From Nonomuraea cavernae (lineage in GTDB: Bacteria; Actinomycetota; Actinomycetes; Streptosporangiales; Streptosporangiaceae), in the NCBI RefSeq assembly GCF_014646355.1, contig NZ_BMNH01000001.1, positions 132,521 to 196,520 of the forward strand: a stretch of DNA of 64,000 bases. The letters run 5' to 3'. Position numbers and translations under genes: made by a program. Positions 25,925 through 35,130 of this stretch are shown piece by piece; positions within the stretch are counted from its first letter, which is position 1; each line of letters opens with the position of its first letter. The notes below the pieces were generated by a model that ran no database searches, was not told where the DNA came from, and worked only from the letters and a program-made list of their open reading frames with translations.

Positions 25925-26356
25925 ATGGACTTCGAACAGGCGCTCGGCCTCGATCCCGAGCGGCTCGCGGCCGACGCCGACCACCTCTTCGAACAGCTGC
26001 GCCACCTGCCCGGCGGCGCCGAGACCGTGGCGTGCGCCGAGTCGGTGAACGGCTGGGTCCGAGTCGAGTACGGCTGCACGTCGGGTGTCCGGGAGGTGCG
26101 CCTCGATCCCCGTGCCATGCGCATGGACTCGCAGACGCTCGCCGAGACCCTTCGCGACCTGATTCACCAGGCGCGGACCCAGGCCGAGACCGAGGAACGC
26201 GGCAGAGCCGAAGCCGTCCTGGGCGCCGGCAAGGGGCTCCTCACCGACCGTCGGCTCGTCGCTGACCGGCTCCGCCACGCGACCGGCGCGCTCCAGGAGA
26301 ACCTGGAGCACGCCGCCGCGACGATCGACCGGGTACGCGCCCTGCTACGCCCCTGA
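25925..26356 (+). CDS. YbaB/EbfC-family protein
   Basis: A 143-residue protein with the YbaB/EbfC core: a first helix (LAADADHLFEQL), a central strand region (VNGWVRVEYGCTSGVREVRLDP) and a helix containing LAETLRDLIHQARTQAE. YbaB proteins are nucleoid-associated DNA-binding dimers; in actinobacteria divergent copies accompany WXG100/ESX genes. It follows the preceding stop by 2 bp and is the third gene of this unit. A C-terminal coiled-coil-like extension (about 30 residues) goes beyond the classical domain. Confidence 0.75.
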   Translation: MDFEQALGLDPERLAADADHLFEQLRHLPGGAETVACAESVNGWVRVEYGCTSGVREVRLDPRAMRMDSQTLAETLRDLIHQARTQAETEERGRAEAVLGAGKGLLTDRRLVADRLRHATGALQENLEHAAATIDRVRALLRP

Positions 26357-26433
26357 TCGACCGGGACGTGCACGGCGATCAGGTCGGTGCCCCTGCTCCT
26401 GGCGCCCGGCCGGCGCCCCGTGGCGGCCCCCGG

Positions 26434-27267
26434 TCACCTCGCGCGGCGCAGCACGAGACCTCCCAGGATGAGCACGACGGCCACGATGGCGATCCAGCCC
26501 GCGCCGACTCCGCCCAACCAGCCGGCGACGACCCCTTGGACGGTGGTCACCGCGGTCACGACCGGGTCGTCGGCGTCTCCGCCGGCGACGACGCGGAGTT
26601 CGTACCAGCCGTAGTAGAGGACGTACAGGCCGGCCAGGGTGAGCAGGACGCCGCCGGCCCTGGACACGTACGGCAGGACGCGGCGCAGCCTGGTCACGAC
26701 GGCCGCGCGGGCGAGCGCCACGGCCAGCGACAGCACGGCGATGACCAGGCCCATGCCGAGCGCATACGTGGAGAAGGCGACGACGCCGCCGAGCAGCCCC
26801 CCGCCGGCCAGGGAGGCCGAGGTGACGGCGAGGAAAGGCCCGACCGTGCACGAGAGGGAGGCCACCGCGTAGGAGAGGCCGTAGCCGTACAGGGACCACG
26901 GCGAGGAGGTGGGGCGGCCGGTGTTCGGCCCTGGCAGGCGCAGCAGCAGCTCGCGGCCGGACAGTGACCAGAGGCCCAGCCCCACGAGGACAGCTCCGAT
27001 GGCCATGGTCGCCCACGGCAGGTAGCCGCCCACCGACACCGCCAGCGCCGTCACGGCGAGCCCGAACAGGCCGAAGACCGTGACGAATCCGGCGGTCATC
27101 GCCGCCGAGAGGATCAGCGCCCGGACGACGGGACCGGGGCGGGCCGCCTGCTCGTCGTTGATCAGCAGGGTGAGGTAGGCGGGCAGCATGGCGAAGCCGC
27201 ACGGGTTGAACGCGGCGACCGTGCCGGCGGTGAGCGCGAGGGCGAGCGGCAGTTCGGTGAGGTTCAT
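26434..27267 (-). CDS. ccdA: Cytochrome c biogenesis/thiol-disulfide transporter CcdA (DsbD-like)
   Basis: A 277-residue membrane protein with about seven hydrophobic segments. The two redox cysteines of the family are visible in FNPCGFAMLPAYL (helix 1) and in ASLSCTVGPFLAV (helix 4). CcdA passes electrons from cytoplasmic thioredoxin across the membrane to extracytoplasmic thiol-disulfide proteins. The gene directly upstream encodes such a protein, a thioredoxin-like lipoprotein, 36 bp away, so they form a pair. No cytochrome c maturation genes are nearby, which suggests a role in redox repair or oxidative folding. Confidence 0.93.
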   Translation of the reverse strand: MNLTELPLALALTAGTVAAFNPCGFAMLPAYLTLLINDEQAARPGPVVRALILSAAMTAGFVTVFGLFGLAVTALAVSVGGYLPWATMAIGAVLVGLGLWSLSGRELLLRLPGPNTGRPTSSPWSLYGYGLSYAVASLSCTVGPFLAVTSASLAGGGLLGGVVAFSTYALGMGLVIAVLSLAVALARAAVVTRLRRVLPYVSRAGGVLLTLAGLYVLYYGWYELRVVAGGDADDPVVTAVTTVQGVVAGWLGGVGAGWIAIVAVVLILGGLVLRRAR

Positions 27268-27303
27268 GCGTGTCCGGGAGGGCCGGAGGGGGGCATGGCG
27301 CGA

Positions 27304-27945
27304 CTACCGGCCGGTCAGCTTGCGAAGATGCTCGTCCAGCTTGTCCCGGTTGAGCGGGCCTGAGACCTTCTCGGAGGAGCCGTCCGGCTTCATGAACACG
27401 AAGGTGGACTGTTCGCTGACGCCGAGCTTCGTCCAGACCGCGCCCTTGGCATCCGACAGGTGGGTCAGGTCGCCGGTTCCGGTGCGCTGGACGAACTCCT
27501 TCATCGCCGCCTCGGTGTCCAGTCCGCCGACGCCGACGAACGCGACGTCACCGCGCGCGTCGGCCGCCGACTTGACGGCGGGCGCCTCCGAGGCGCACTT
27601 GGGACACCACGCGGCCCAGAACCAGAAGACCACCGGCCTGCCCGCCAGGCCCGCTCCCTGGAAGGTCTCACCGTCGAGCGTCCGGGCCGAGAACCGCAGG
27701 GCGGCGGGCACCGAGGCCGGCGCCGCCGCCTCCTGGGACGCCGTCGGAGCGGCCGTCCCGGAGGTCAGCCCGGAGGTCATCTCGGAGGTCGGCGCGGGGG
27801 TCGTCTCCGAGGCCATCTCGGAGGCCATCTCGGAGGTCGGCGGGGAGGCGTCGCCAGGGGTCATGCCGTCCTGTTCCATCGTGCCGCAGGCGCCCGCCAG
27901 CAGGGTCGCCATCGCCAGTACGGCCAGCGTTCGCGTTCGAGTCAT
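27304..27945 (-). CDS. Thioredoxin-like (redoxin) lipoprotein
   Basis: A 213-residue exported protein. The N-terminus (MTRTRTLAVLAMATLLAGAC) is a lipoprotein signal with lipobox LAGAC. A low-complexity Ser/Glu/Thr/Met linker (residues about 28-60) precedes a thioredoxin fold with the active site WCPKC in FWFWAAWCPKCASEAP. The Cys-X-X-Cys and the next-door CcdA indicate an extracytoplasmic disulfide reductase/oxidase resembling mycobacterial DsbE/DsbF proteins. I use the ATG at 27945, because the longer frame would put unrelated residues before the signal peptide. Confidence 0.9.
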   Translation of the reverse strand: MTRTRTLAVLAMATLLAGACGTMEQDGMTPGDASPPTSEMASEMASETTPAPTSEMTSGLTSGTAAPTASQEAAAPASVPAALRFSARTLDGETFQGAGLAGRPVVFWFWAAWCPKCASEAPAVKSAADARGDVAFVGVGGLDTEAAMKEFVQRTGTGDLTHLSDAKGAVWTKLGVSEQSTFVFMKPDGSSEKVSGPLNRDKLDEHLRKLTGR

Positions 27946-28022
27946 GCCGTCGAGCCTAGGAGCGCCGCCCCGCTCCACTCCTTACGAGCCGATGACGGCG
28001 GCACGAGCGGGCCGGAACGGGG

Positions 28023-28121
28023 TCAGGTGCCACGGAGCTCGCGGACCAGCTGCCTGGTCGACTGCGCCGGTTCGACGCCGAGCTCGGTGAGTGCGGCGGT
28101 CAGCCGCTGATCGCGTCGACC
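28023..28121 (-). pseudogene. Fragment like the C-terminal end of a BTAD/regulator domain
   Basis: The last 30 or so codons before a TGA at 28023 read LTAALTELGVEPAQSTRQLV and ELRGT. This resembles the end of bacterial transcriptional activator (BTAD) or ATPase-regulator domains, which finish in LGxEPxxxTRxLyxxL. Upstream the same frame becomes Arg/Pro-rich noise, so a regulator remnant or a chance match is all that can be claimed. It occupies part of the 371-bp space between the redoxin and the next gene. Confidence 0.3.
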
Positions 28122-28316
28122 AGCGTGGCGGTGTCGGACCGATCGGCGCAGAGCACGGCTCCGCCCCGTCGCGCGAGCAATCAGGCGGACACTGCGCCGG
28201 CAGCCCGAGGACGCCTGACCTTCCGGACGCGCGCGCCGAGCCGTTGTACGGGGAGCTGCGCCATCCGCCCCGGTCGCCTGCGGTTTGTCCCTGACGCCGG
28301 AGGGCAGCCACCGGAC

Positions 28317-28682
28317 ATGGATCCCGAAAGCGGTCAAACCGGCGGGGCCTGGCTGGCGCGTACCCAAGGGGCGTGCAACGTGCTGGGCGGCGTCTGGCCG
28401 TTGGCGCACATGTCCAGCTTCGAGAAGGTCTTCGGGCCCAAGGTCGACCGCTGGCTGGTGCGTACCGTCGCCGGGCTGCTGGTCGGCATCGGTTACAGCC
28501 AGATCCGCGCGTCCCGCACGCCGGAGGGCGTCCGGCACGCCCGCCGGATCGGCCTGACCACCGCCGCGACGCTGCTGAGCATCGACCTGGTGTACGTGCC
28601 CATGGGGCGGATCCGCGCCACGTACCTGCTGGACGCGCTGGCGGAGGCCGGCTGGATCTACGCCTGGCGGCGAGCGCGTTGA
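28317..28682 (+). CDS. Small membrane protein, unknown function
   Basis: A 121-residue protein starting at ATG 28317 with a GGAGGG site about 12 nt upstream. It shows amphipathic to hydrophobic stretches (VRTVAGLLVGIGYSQI, IGLTTAATLLSIDLVYVPM) and a C-terminal YLLDALAEAGWIYAWRRAR. I recognise no named family, although similar small proteins of three to four weak membrane segments are common in actinobacteria and rhizobia. It reads towards the catalase but is 155 bp away. Confidence 0.65.
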   Translation: MDPESGQTGGAWLARTQGACNVLGGVWPLAHMSSFEKVFGPKVDRWLVRTVAGLLVGIGYSQIRASRTPEGVRHARRIGLTTAATLLSIDLVYVPMGRIRATYLLDALAEAGWIYAWRRAR

Positions 28683-28837
28683 GCGGCGGATCTGCCGGAC
28701 AGAGGTCAGGCATCCCGTAACGGCGGCAATGAGCAGAATGTGGTGTTTGTGCCGATAGGCAGCGGGTAGCGCCTCGAGACGCCGCCCCCCACCATCTCGC
28801 CCACAAAGTCGATCTTCGTATCGCTCCAGGAGAGATC

Positions 28838-31117
<2,280 letters not shown>

Positions 31118-31128
31118 CGTAGACACCT

Positions 31129-31163
31129 GAGCTCTCCCGCCGCGACCCGCGGCGGGAGAGCTC
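31129..31163 (+). terminator. Hairpin terminator after the catalase gene
   Basis: A perfect 15-bp inverted repeat (arms 31129-31143 and 31149-31163, loop GACCC) begins 12 bp after the catalase stop. The stem is GC-rich but is not followed by a T run, which is usual for actinobacterial terminators. It separates the catalase transcript from the second biosynthetic cluster. Confidence 0.85.
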
Positions 31164-31227
31164 TCGCGTGTCCGGGGCGGCACGGCACGCCGCGAGGCCC
31201 GAGGCCATCCGGTCGATGTCGCCGGAG

Positions 31228-31256
31228 GACGGCTCTGGAACGGCGCTGAAACGGCG
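31228..31256 (+). promoter_or_regulatory. SARP-type heptamer repeats, upstream array of the second cluster
   Basis: Three heptamers start 11 bp apart: GACGGCT (31228), AACGGCG (31239) and AACGGCG (31250). Even the 4-bp spacers are similar (CTGG, CTGA, then CCGA). The layout fits SARP binding sites. It is the farther of two arrays before the cluster's first gene. Confidence 0.45.
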
Positions 31257-31335
31257 CCGAACCCGTCATGGCGCTGCGCTCCGAGCCGGGCCGGGAAGGC
31301 GGGACAGCCCGGAAACGGGCGCCGTTCCGTGCCCC

Positions 31336-31364
31336 GCTTCAGGCTCGCATCAGCAACGCTTCAG
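31336..31364 (+). promoter_or_regulatory. SARP-type heptamer repeats, promoter-proximal array of the second cluster
   Basis: Three heptamers, GCTTCAG (31336), GCATCAG (31347) and GCTTCAG (31358), are separated by exact 4-bp spacers, giving an 11-bp period. About 10 bp downstream lies GACAGT (31375-31380), a possible -10 box; SARPs typically bind just upstream of the -10 and replace the -35. The SARP gene at the far end of this cluster is the natural candidate regulator. Confidence 0.6.
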
Positions 31365-31609
31365 CACCCGGTGCGACAGTTCCCACGGCCGGCGGTTTCC
31401 GGAGAAACGCCCATGCGACCAGGGGAGCGGTCGTCGGGCGCCAGGTCACACCGATCTTTCCCGCGCCGGTGGCCAGGGGGATTCACCCGATTTCCGGGCC
31501 GCGTCCACGTGGCGGGGCCTGGGAGAGGGCCGTGCGCGGAGACGGCGCTCGGCCGTGCCCGGCCTGCCCGGCGCATGACGGTGAGCACGACATCTCGGAG
31601 GGGAACACG
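31365..31609 (+). other. Probable long 5' leader of the second cluster
   Basis: If transcription starts near 31387, the first gene would have a leader of about 220 nt. A short overlapping frame beginning near 31411 is Arg/Pro-rich and looks like noise. I see no recognisable riboswitch or attenuator, but the length leaves room for one. Confidence 0.35.
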
Positions 31610-32401
31610 GTGCTGGAGAAGATAGTCGGAGGCGAGCTTCCGCCGGTCATCCTGGTGGACTTCGCCATGTTCTCCGTGGCCGACACGATGACGACCCTGA
31701 TGGGAGTCCACGGATCGGGGCGGGCGATCTACCGCGTCGACGCCGTACAGGATCTGGAGACCCACGGGGCCATGTCGATCGACCGGCTGGCGGAGCTGTA
31801 CACGCGGGAGATCGCGGAGCTCGCGGAGTTCGCGAGCCCGCCCGCCGGGGTGCTCGGCTACTGCAGCGCGGCGACGCTCGCCCTGGAGATCGCGAACCGC
31901 CTCGGCGACGGCGGGCACGCGCCACAGGTGGTGCTCGTCGAGCCGACCTGGCTGACCACCGACCTGATCGGGCAGGAGCTGGCGAATCTGCGCACGTCGC
32001 TCGGCGCCACCGGCGATCCGCCCGCCGAGATCACACCCGCCTCCGTGCTCCAGACGCTCACCGGCGACCTGGTGACGAAGCTGGCGGCGGAGGGCATGCC
32101 CGAGTCCGAGATCGACACCTGTGTCACGATGCTGACCGACCGGTACGCGGCCTGGTTCGGCTTCCTCTTCGCCACGGCGGAAGCGGCCGTGCCCACCCCG
32201 AGGACACCGGTCTCGCTCGTCATCAGCGGCGACAGCGACAAGGAGCCGGCGCCGGGTTGGACGCCGGCCCAGTGCGCGCTCGTACGCGTGGACGTGCCCG
32301 CGGGCGAGTTCCTCGGCAGCGAGGCGGTCCGCCGGCAGATCCTCCGCCTGATCGATCAGCCCCACGAACGCCACCAGGAACCCCGCCATGAGCACCGCTG
32401 A
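31610..32401 (+). CDS. Alpha/beta hydrolase (thioesterase-like) with Cys nucleophile
   Basis: A 263-residue protein starting at GTG 31610, with a GGAGGGG site 6-7 nt upstream. After strand VILVDFAMF the nucleophile elbow reads GYCSAATLALEIANRLG, so Cys replaces the usual Ser of the GxSxG motif. The remainder has an alpha/beta hydrolase layout with a helical lid (LANLRTSLGATGDPP) and a late VSLVISGDSD strand. Stand-alone enzymes of this kind occur in NRPS/PKS clusters, where Cys-type thioesterases release or cyclise products. It overlaps the type II thioesterase by 14 bp and is the first gene of the cluster. The assignment to the thioesterase group is by fold and context. Confidence 0.65.
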   Translation: MLEKIVGGELPPVILVDFAMFSVADTMTTLMGVHGSGRAIYRVDAVQDLETHGAMSIDRLAELYTREIAELAEFASPPAGVLGYCSAATLALEIANRLGDGGHAPQVVLVEPTWLTTDLIGQELANLRTSLGATGDPPAEITPASVLQTLTGDLVTKLAAEGMPESEIDTCVTMLTDRYAAWFGFLFATAEAAVPTPRTPVSLVISGDSDKEPAPGWTPAQCALVRVDVPAGEFLGSEAVRRQILRLIDQPHERHQEPRHEHR

Positions 32402-33140
32402 CGGGCCGGAGCGTCGTCCGTTCACGGCGCGCGTGTACTGCTTCGCGCATGCCGGGGGCTCCGCCGGGGAGTTCCGCGAGTGGGCGGACCTCGCGGACGA
32501 CGTGCGGATCGTCGGCGTCGAACGCCCCGGACGCGGCGCCAGGTTCGGCGAACCCGCCTCACGGGACCTGCTGGGACTGGCCGCTGAGCTGGCCGGCACC
32601 CTGGCGCTGGACCTGCCGTTCGGCCTGTTCGGCCACAGCTTCGGCGCCCTGCTCGCGTTCGAGATCGCGCACGTGCTGCGCGCTCGCGGCCTCAGGACGC
32701 CGGACCGGTTGTGGCTGTCCAGCTTTCCCAGCCCCGACGTTCCCCGGCACGAGCCGGAGGTACGGCACCTGCCCGACGCCGAACTGCTGTGGACGCTGCA
32801 CGAACGGCACGACGGGATTCCCGCCGAGGTGCTGGAGAGTCCCGAGCTGCTGGAGATCGTGGCGACGTACATGAGGGCCGACTACGCGGCCATGGAGACC
32901 TACCGCTTCCAGGACCGGGACCCGCTGCCCTGCGCCCTGGACGTCCTGGCCGGGGCCGACGAGCACGACCTGCACGACAGGCTGGCCGGCTGGGCGAGGC
33001 ACGCCACCGGCGGGTTCTCCACGCGTTTCCTTCCGGGTGGGCACTTCTACCTGCGCCATCCGGACAACAGGCGCCACCTCGTGCAGGCGATGCGCGACGC
33101 GGCGATGACCATCGTTCCGACTCCGGGGGTGGAGCAATGA
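32388..33140 (+). CDS. Type II thioesterase
   Basis: A 250-residue stand-alone thioesterase. The N-terminal YCFAHAGGSAGEF is characteristic, the nucleophile is in LFGHSFGALLAFEIA, the Asp lies in LDVLAGADEHD and the His in FLPGGHFYLR. Type II thioesterases remove misloaded or stalled acyl groups from carrier proteins of PKS/NRPS lines. The stop overlaps an ATG (ATGA) that opens a 16-codon mini-ORF leading into the NRPS gene. Confidence 0.95.
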   Translation: MSTADGPERRPFTARVYCFAHAGGSAGEFREWADLADDVRIVGVERPGRGARFGEPASRDLLGLAAELAGTLALDLPFGLFGHSFGALLAFEIAHVLRARGLRTPDRLWLSSFPSPDVPRHEPEVRHLPDAELLWTLHERHDGIPAEVLESPELLEIVATYMRADYAAMETYRFQDRDPLPCALDVLAGADEHDLHDRLAGWARHATGGFSTRFLPGGHFYLRHPDNRRHLVQAMRDAAMTIVPTPGVEQ

Positions 33141-33187
33141 GGGAGATTTCGATCGGCCCGCGACGCGGCGAGGGCGGGCGCTCATGA
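33137..33187 (+). CDS. Possible 16-residue relay ORF between thioesterase and NRPS
   Basis: An ATG overlapping the thioesterase stop opens MREISIGPRRGEGGRS, whose TGA overlaps the NRPS ATG at 33184. ATGA junctions therefore exist at both ends, filling the only gap here exactly. The peptide probably has no function; its translation would carry ribosomes across a gap in which the NRPS has only a weak ribosome-binding site. Confidence 0.35.
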   Translation: MREISIGPRRGEGGRS

Positions 33188-35130
33188 CCCCGCAGCGGGA
33201 GTGGGGACGGGCGGCCGAGGTCGACGCCGAGTCCGGCATCGGCGAGCTGATCGTCCAGGCGGGCGCCGACTTCGCCGGGCTGCCCGCCGTCCACGAGGCG
33301 GGACGCGGGCTGACGCTGACCTACGCGCGGCTCCTCCGCCAGGTCGAGACCCAGGCCGACGGGCTGCTGGCGCGCGGGGTCGGCGCCGGTGACCACGTGG
33401 TCGTCGCGGTGCCGCGCTCCGCCGAGGAGATCGTCGCGGTGCTCGCCGTGCTCAGTGTGGGAGCGGTCTACGTCCCGATGGACGGCTCGCTTCCAGTGGC
33501 GAGGCTCAGGGTGATGCTCGAACGGGTCCGGCCGAAGGCCGTGATCGGCGACTTCGCCGCGGCCCGCTCGATCGTCCGGGCGGCACCCGCCCCCTGTGTC
33601 CCCGTCGATCCGGTGGCCCTGACCGGCCCGGCCCCGGTGCCCGTGACCGGCCGGCCCGCCGACGAGGCCGTACGGGGCTGGGCGCGGCGCGATCCCGGTG
33701 ACGTCGCGTACATCACGTTCACCTCCGGTTCGACGGGCGTGCCGAAAGCGGTGCGCATCCCCCACCGCGGCGTCGTCCGCCTGGTGCGCGGGGCCTCCTA
33801 CCTGCGGCAGGGGCCCGGCGAGCGGATCCTGCGGCTCGCCCCGCTGGCCTTCGACGCGTCGACACTGGAGATCTTCTGCGCGCTGGCGACCGGCGCGACC
33901 GTGGAGGTGTTCCCCGGCGGGCCGGTGTCGCCGGGCGAGCTGGCCACGTTCCTGCGGGAGACCGAAGTGACCGCGGCGTTCCTCACCGCGGGACTGTTCC
34001 GGGTCGTGGCCACCGAGGCGATCGAGGCGTTCGCCACCGTGCGCCAGGTGTTCACCGGCGGTGACATCGTGCCCGCCGACGCGGTGCGAGCGCTGCTGTC
34101 GCGCCATCCCGGCCTGGAGGTCGTCAGCGCGTACGGGCCGACCGAGAACACGACGTTCTCCACCGTGCACCCGATGGCGAGCGTCGCGGAGGTCGAGACG
34201 CCGGTGCCGATCGGCAGGCCGATCGCGGGCACGTCCGCCCTGGTGCTCGACGAGGCCGGCGAGCCGGTCCGGACGGGCGAGATCGGCGAGCTGTACCTCG
34301 GCGGGAGCGGGCTGGCCGTGGACTACCTGGACGCGCCGGAGGAGACGGCGCGGGCGTTCGTCCGGCCGCCGGGGGTGCGGGAGCGCTTCTACCGCACCGG
34401 CGATCTCGCGCACTGGGACGCCACCGGGCGGCTGCACTTCGACGGCCGGCGCGACCGCCAGGTGAAGGTTCGGGGCTACCGGATCGAGCTGACCGAGATC
34501 GAGGGGCGGCTGGGCGAGCACGAGGAGGTGCGGGACGTCGCCGTCGTCGTGGTCGGCGCCGACGCCGGATCCAAGCGGCTGCTCGCCGCGATCGTCCCGA
34601 ACCGGGACGCGACAGCCCCGAACGCGTCCTGGGACGCGACAGACCCGAACGCGCCGGACCGGGACGCGACAGCACGGGCCGACGGGCTGGTGGCGCGCCT
34701 GCGTGACGCGCTCCGCGAGGAGCTGCCCGGCTACATGGTGCCGGTGCTCTGGGTCGTGACGGACCGGCTGCCGTACACGCCGAACGGCAAGGTGGACGTC
34801 GCCGAACTCGAACGCCGGGCCACGGCGGCCAGGCCACCCGTGCGGGCCGCCGCCACCGGGCCGGCGCCCGCCCACCGCGCCGAGGGCCCTCACCACGAGC
34901 AGGACGACTTCGAGGACGTCATCGCCGGGGTCTGGAGAGAAGTGCTCGGCACCAGCGACTTCGGTGTCCGGGACCCCTTCTTCGAGATCGGCGGCGACTC
35001 CCTGCTGGCCGGTCGCGTGCACCTGCGCCTGCGCGCCGAACTGCCCGGCCACCCGCTGCGCATCGTGGACATCTTCCAGCATCCGACCGTACGGGCGCTG
35101 GCCGAGCACCTGAGAGGAACGGCCCGATGA
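33184..35130 (+). CDS. NRPS loading protein, adenylation-PCP (A-T)
   Basis: A 648-residue protein. The adenylation domain (about 15-540) has FTSGSTGVPKAV, AYGPTENTTF, YRTGDL, DRQVKVRGYRIEL and the A10 Lys in YTPNGKVDVAEL. My manual pocket reading is D-A-L-F-F-G-A-T-F-K, which suggests a hydrophobic amino acid but is not a code I can assign. A Thr/Ala/Asp repeat (DATAPNASWDATDPNAP) forms a loop in the C-terminal subdomain. The carrier domain (about 570-640) has FFEIGGDSLLAGRV. It lacks a condensation domain, so it probably supplies a starter or in-trans extender to the KS-AT-ACP protein encoded next (ATGA overlap). Confidence 0.93.
   Translation: MTPQREWGRAAEVDAESGIGELIVQAGADFAGLPAVHEAGRGLTLTYARLLRQVETQADGLLARGVGAGDHVVVAVPRSAEEIVAVLAVLSVGAVYVPMDGSLPVARLRVMLERVRPKAVIGDFAAARSIVRAAPAPCVPVDPVALTGPAPVPVTGRPADEAVRGWARRDPGDVAYITFTSGSTGVPKAVRIPHRGVVRLVRGASYLRQGPGERILRLAPLAFDASTLEIFCALATGATVEVFPGGPVSPGELATFLRETEVTAAFLTAGLFRVVATEAIEAFATVRQVFTGGDIVPADAVRALLSRHPGLEVVSAYGPTENTTFSTVHPMASVAEVETPVPIGRPIAGTSALVLDEAGEPVRTGEIGELYLGGSGLAVDYLDAPEETARAFVRPPGVRERFYRTGDLAHWDATGRLHFDGRRDRQVKVRGYRIELTEIEGRLGEHEEVRDVAVVVVGADAGSKRLLAAIVPNRDATAPNASWDATDPNAPDRDATARADGLVARLRDALREELPGYMVPVLWVVTDRLPYTPNGKVDVAELERRATAARPPVRAAATGPAPAHRAEGPHHEQDDFEDVIAGVWREVLGTSDFGVRDPFFEIGGDSLLAGRVHLRLRAELPGHPLRIVDIFQHPTVRALAEHLRGTAR

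Noticed and set aside
28023..28538. Full 171-codon minus-strand frame
   Set aside because: Most of it is antisense to the membrane-protein gene; only the last 30 or so codons resemble a regulator, so only that fragment is reported.
32692..35109. 805-codon minus-strand frame opposite the A-PCP gene
   Set aside because: Antisense to a complete adenylation domain; low-complexity composition.
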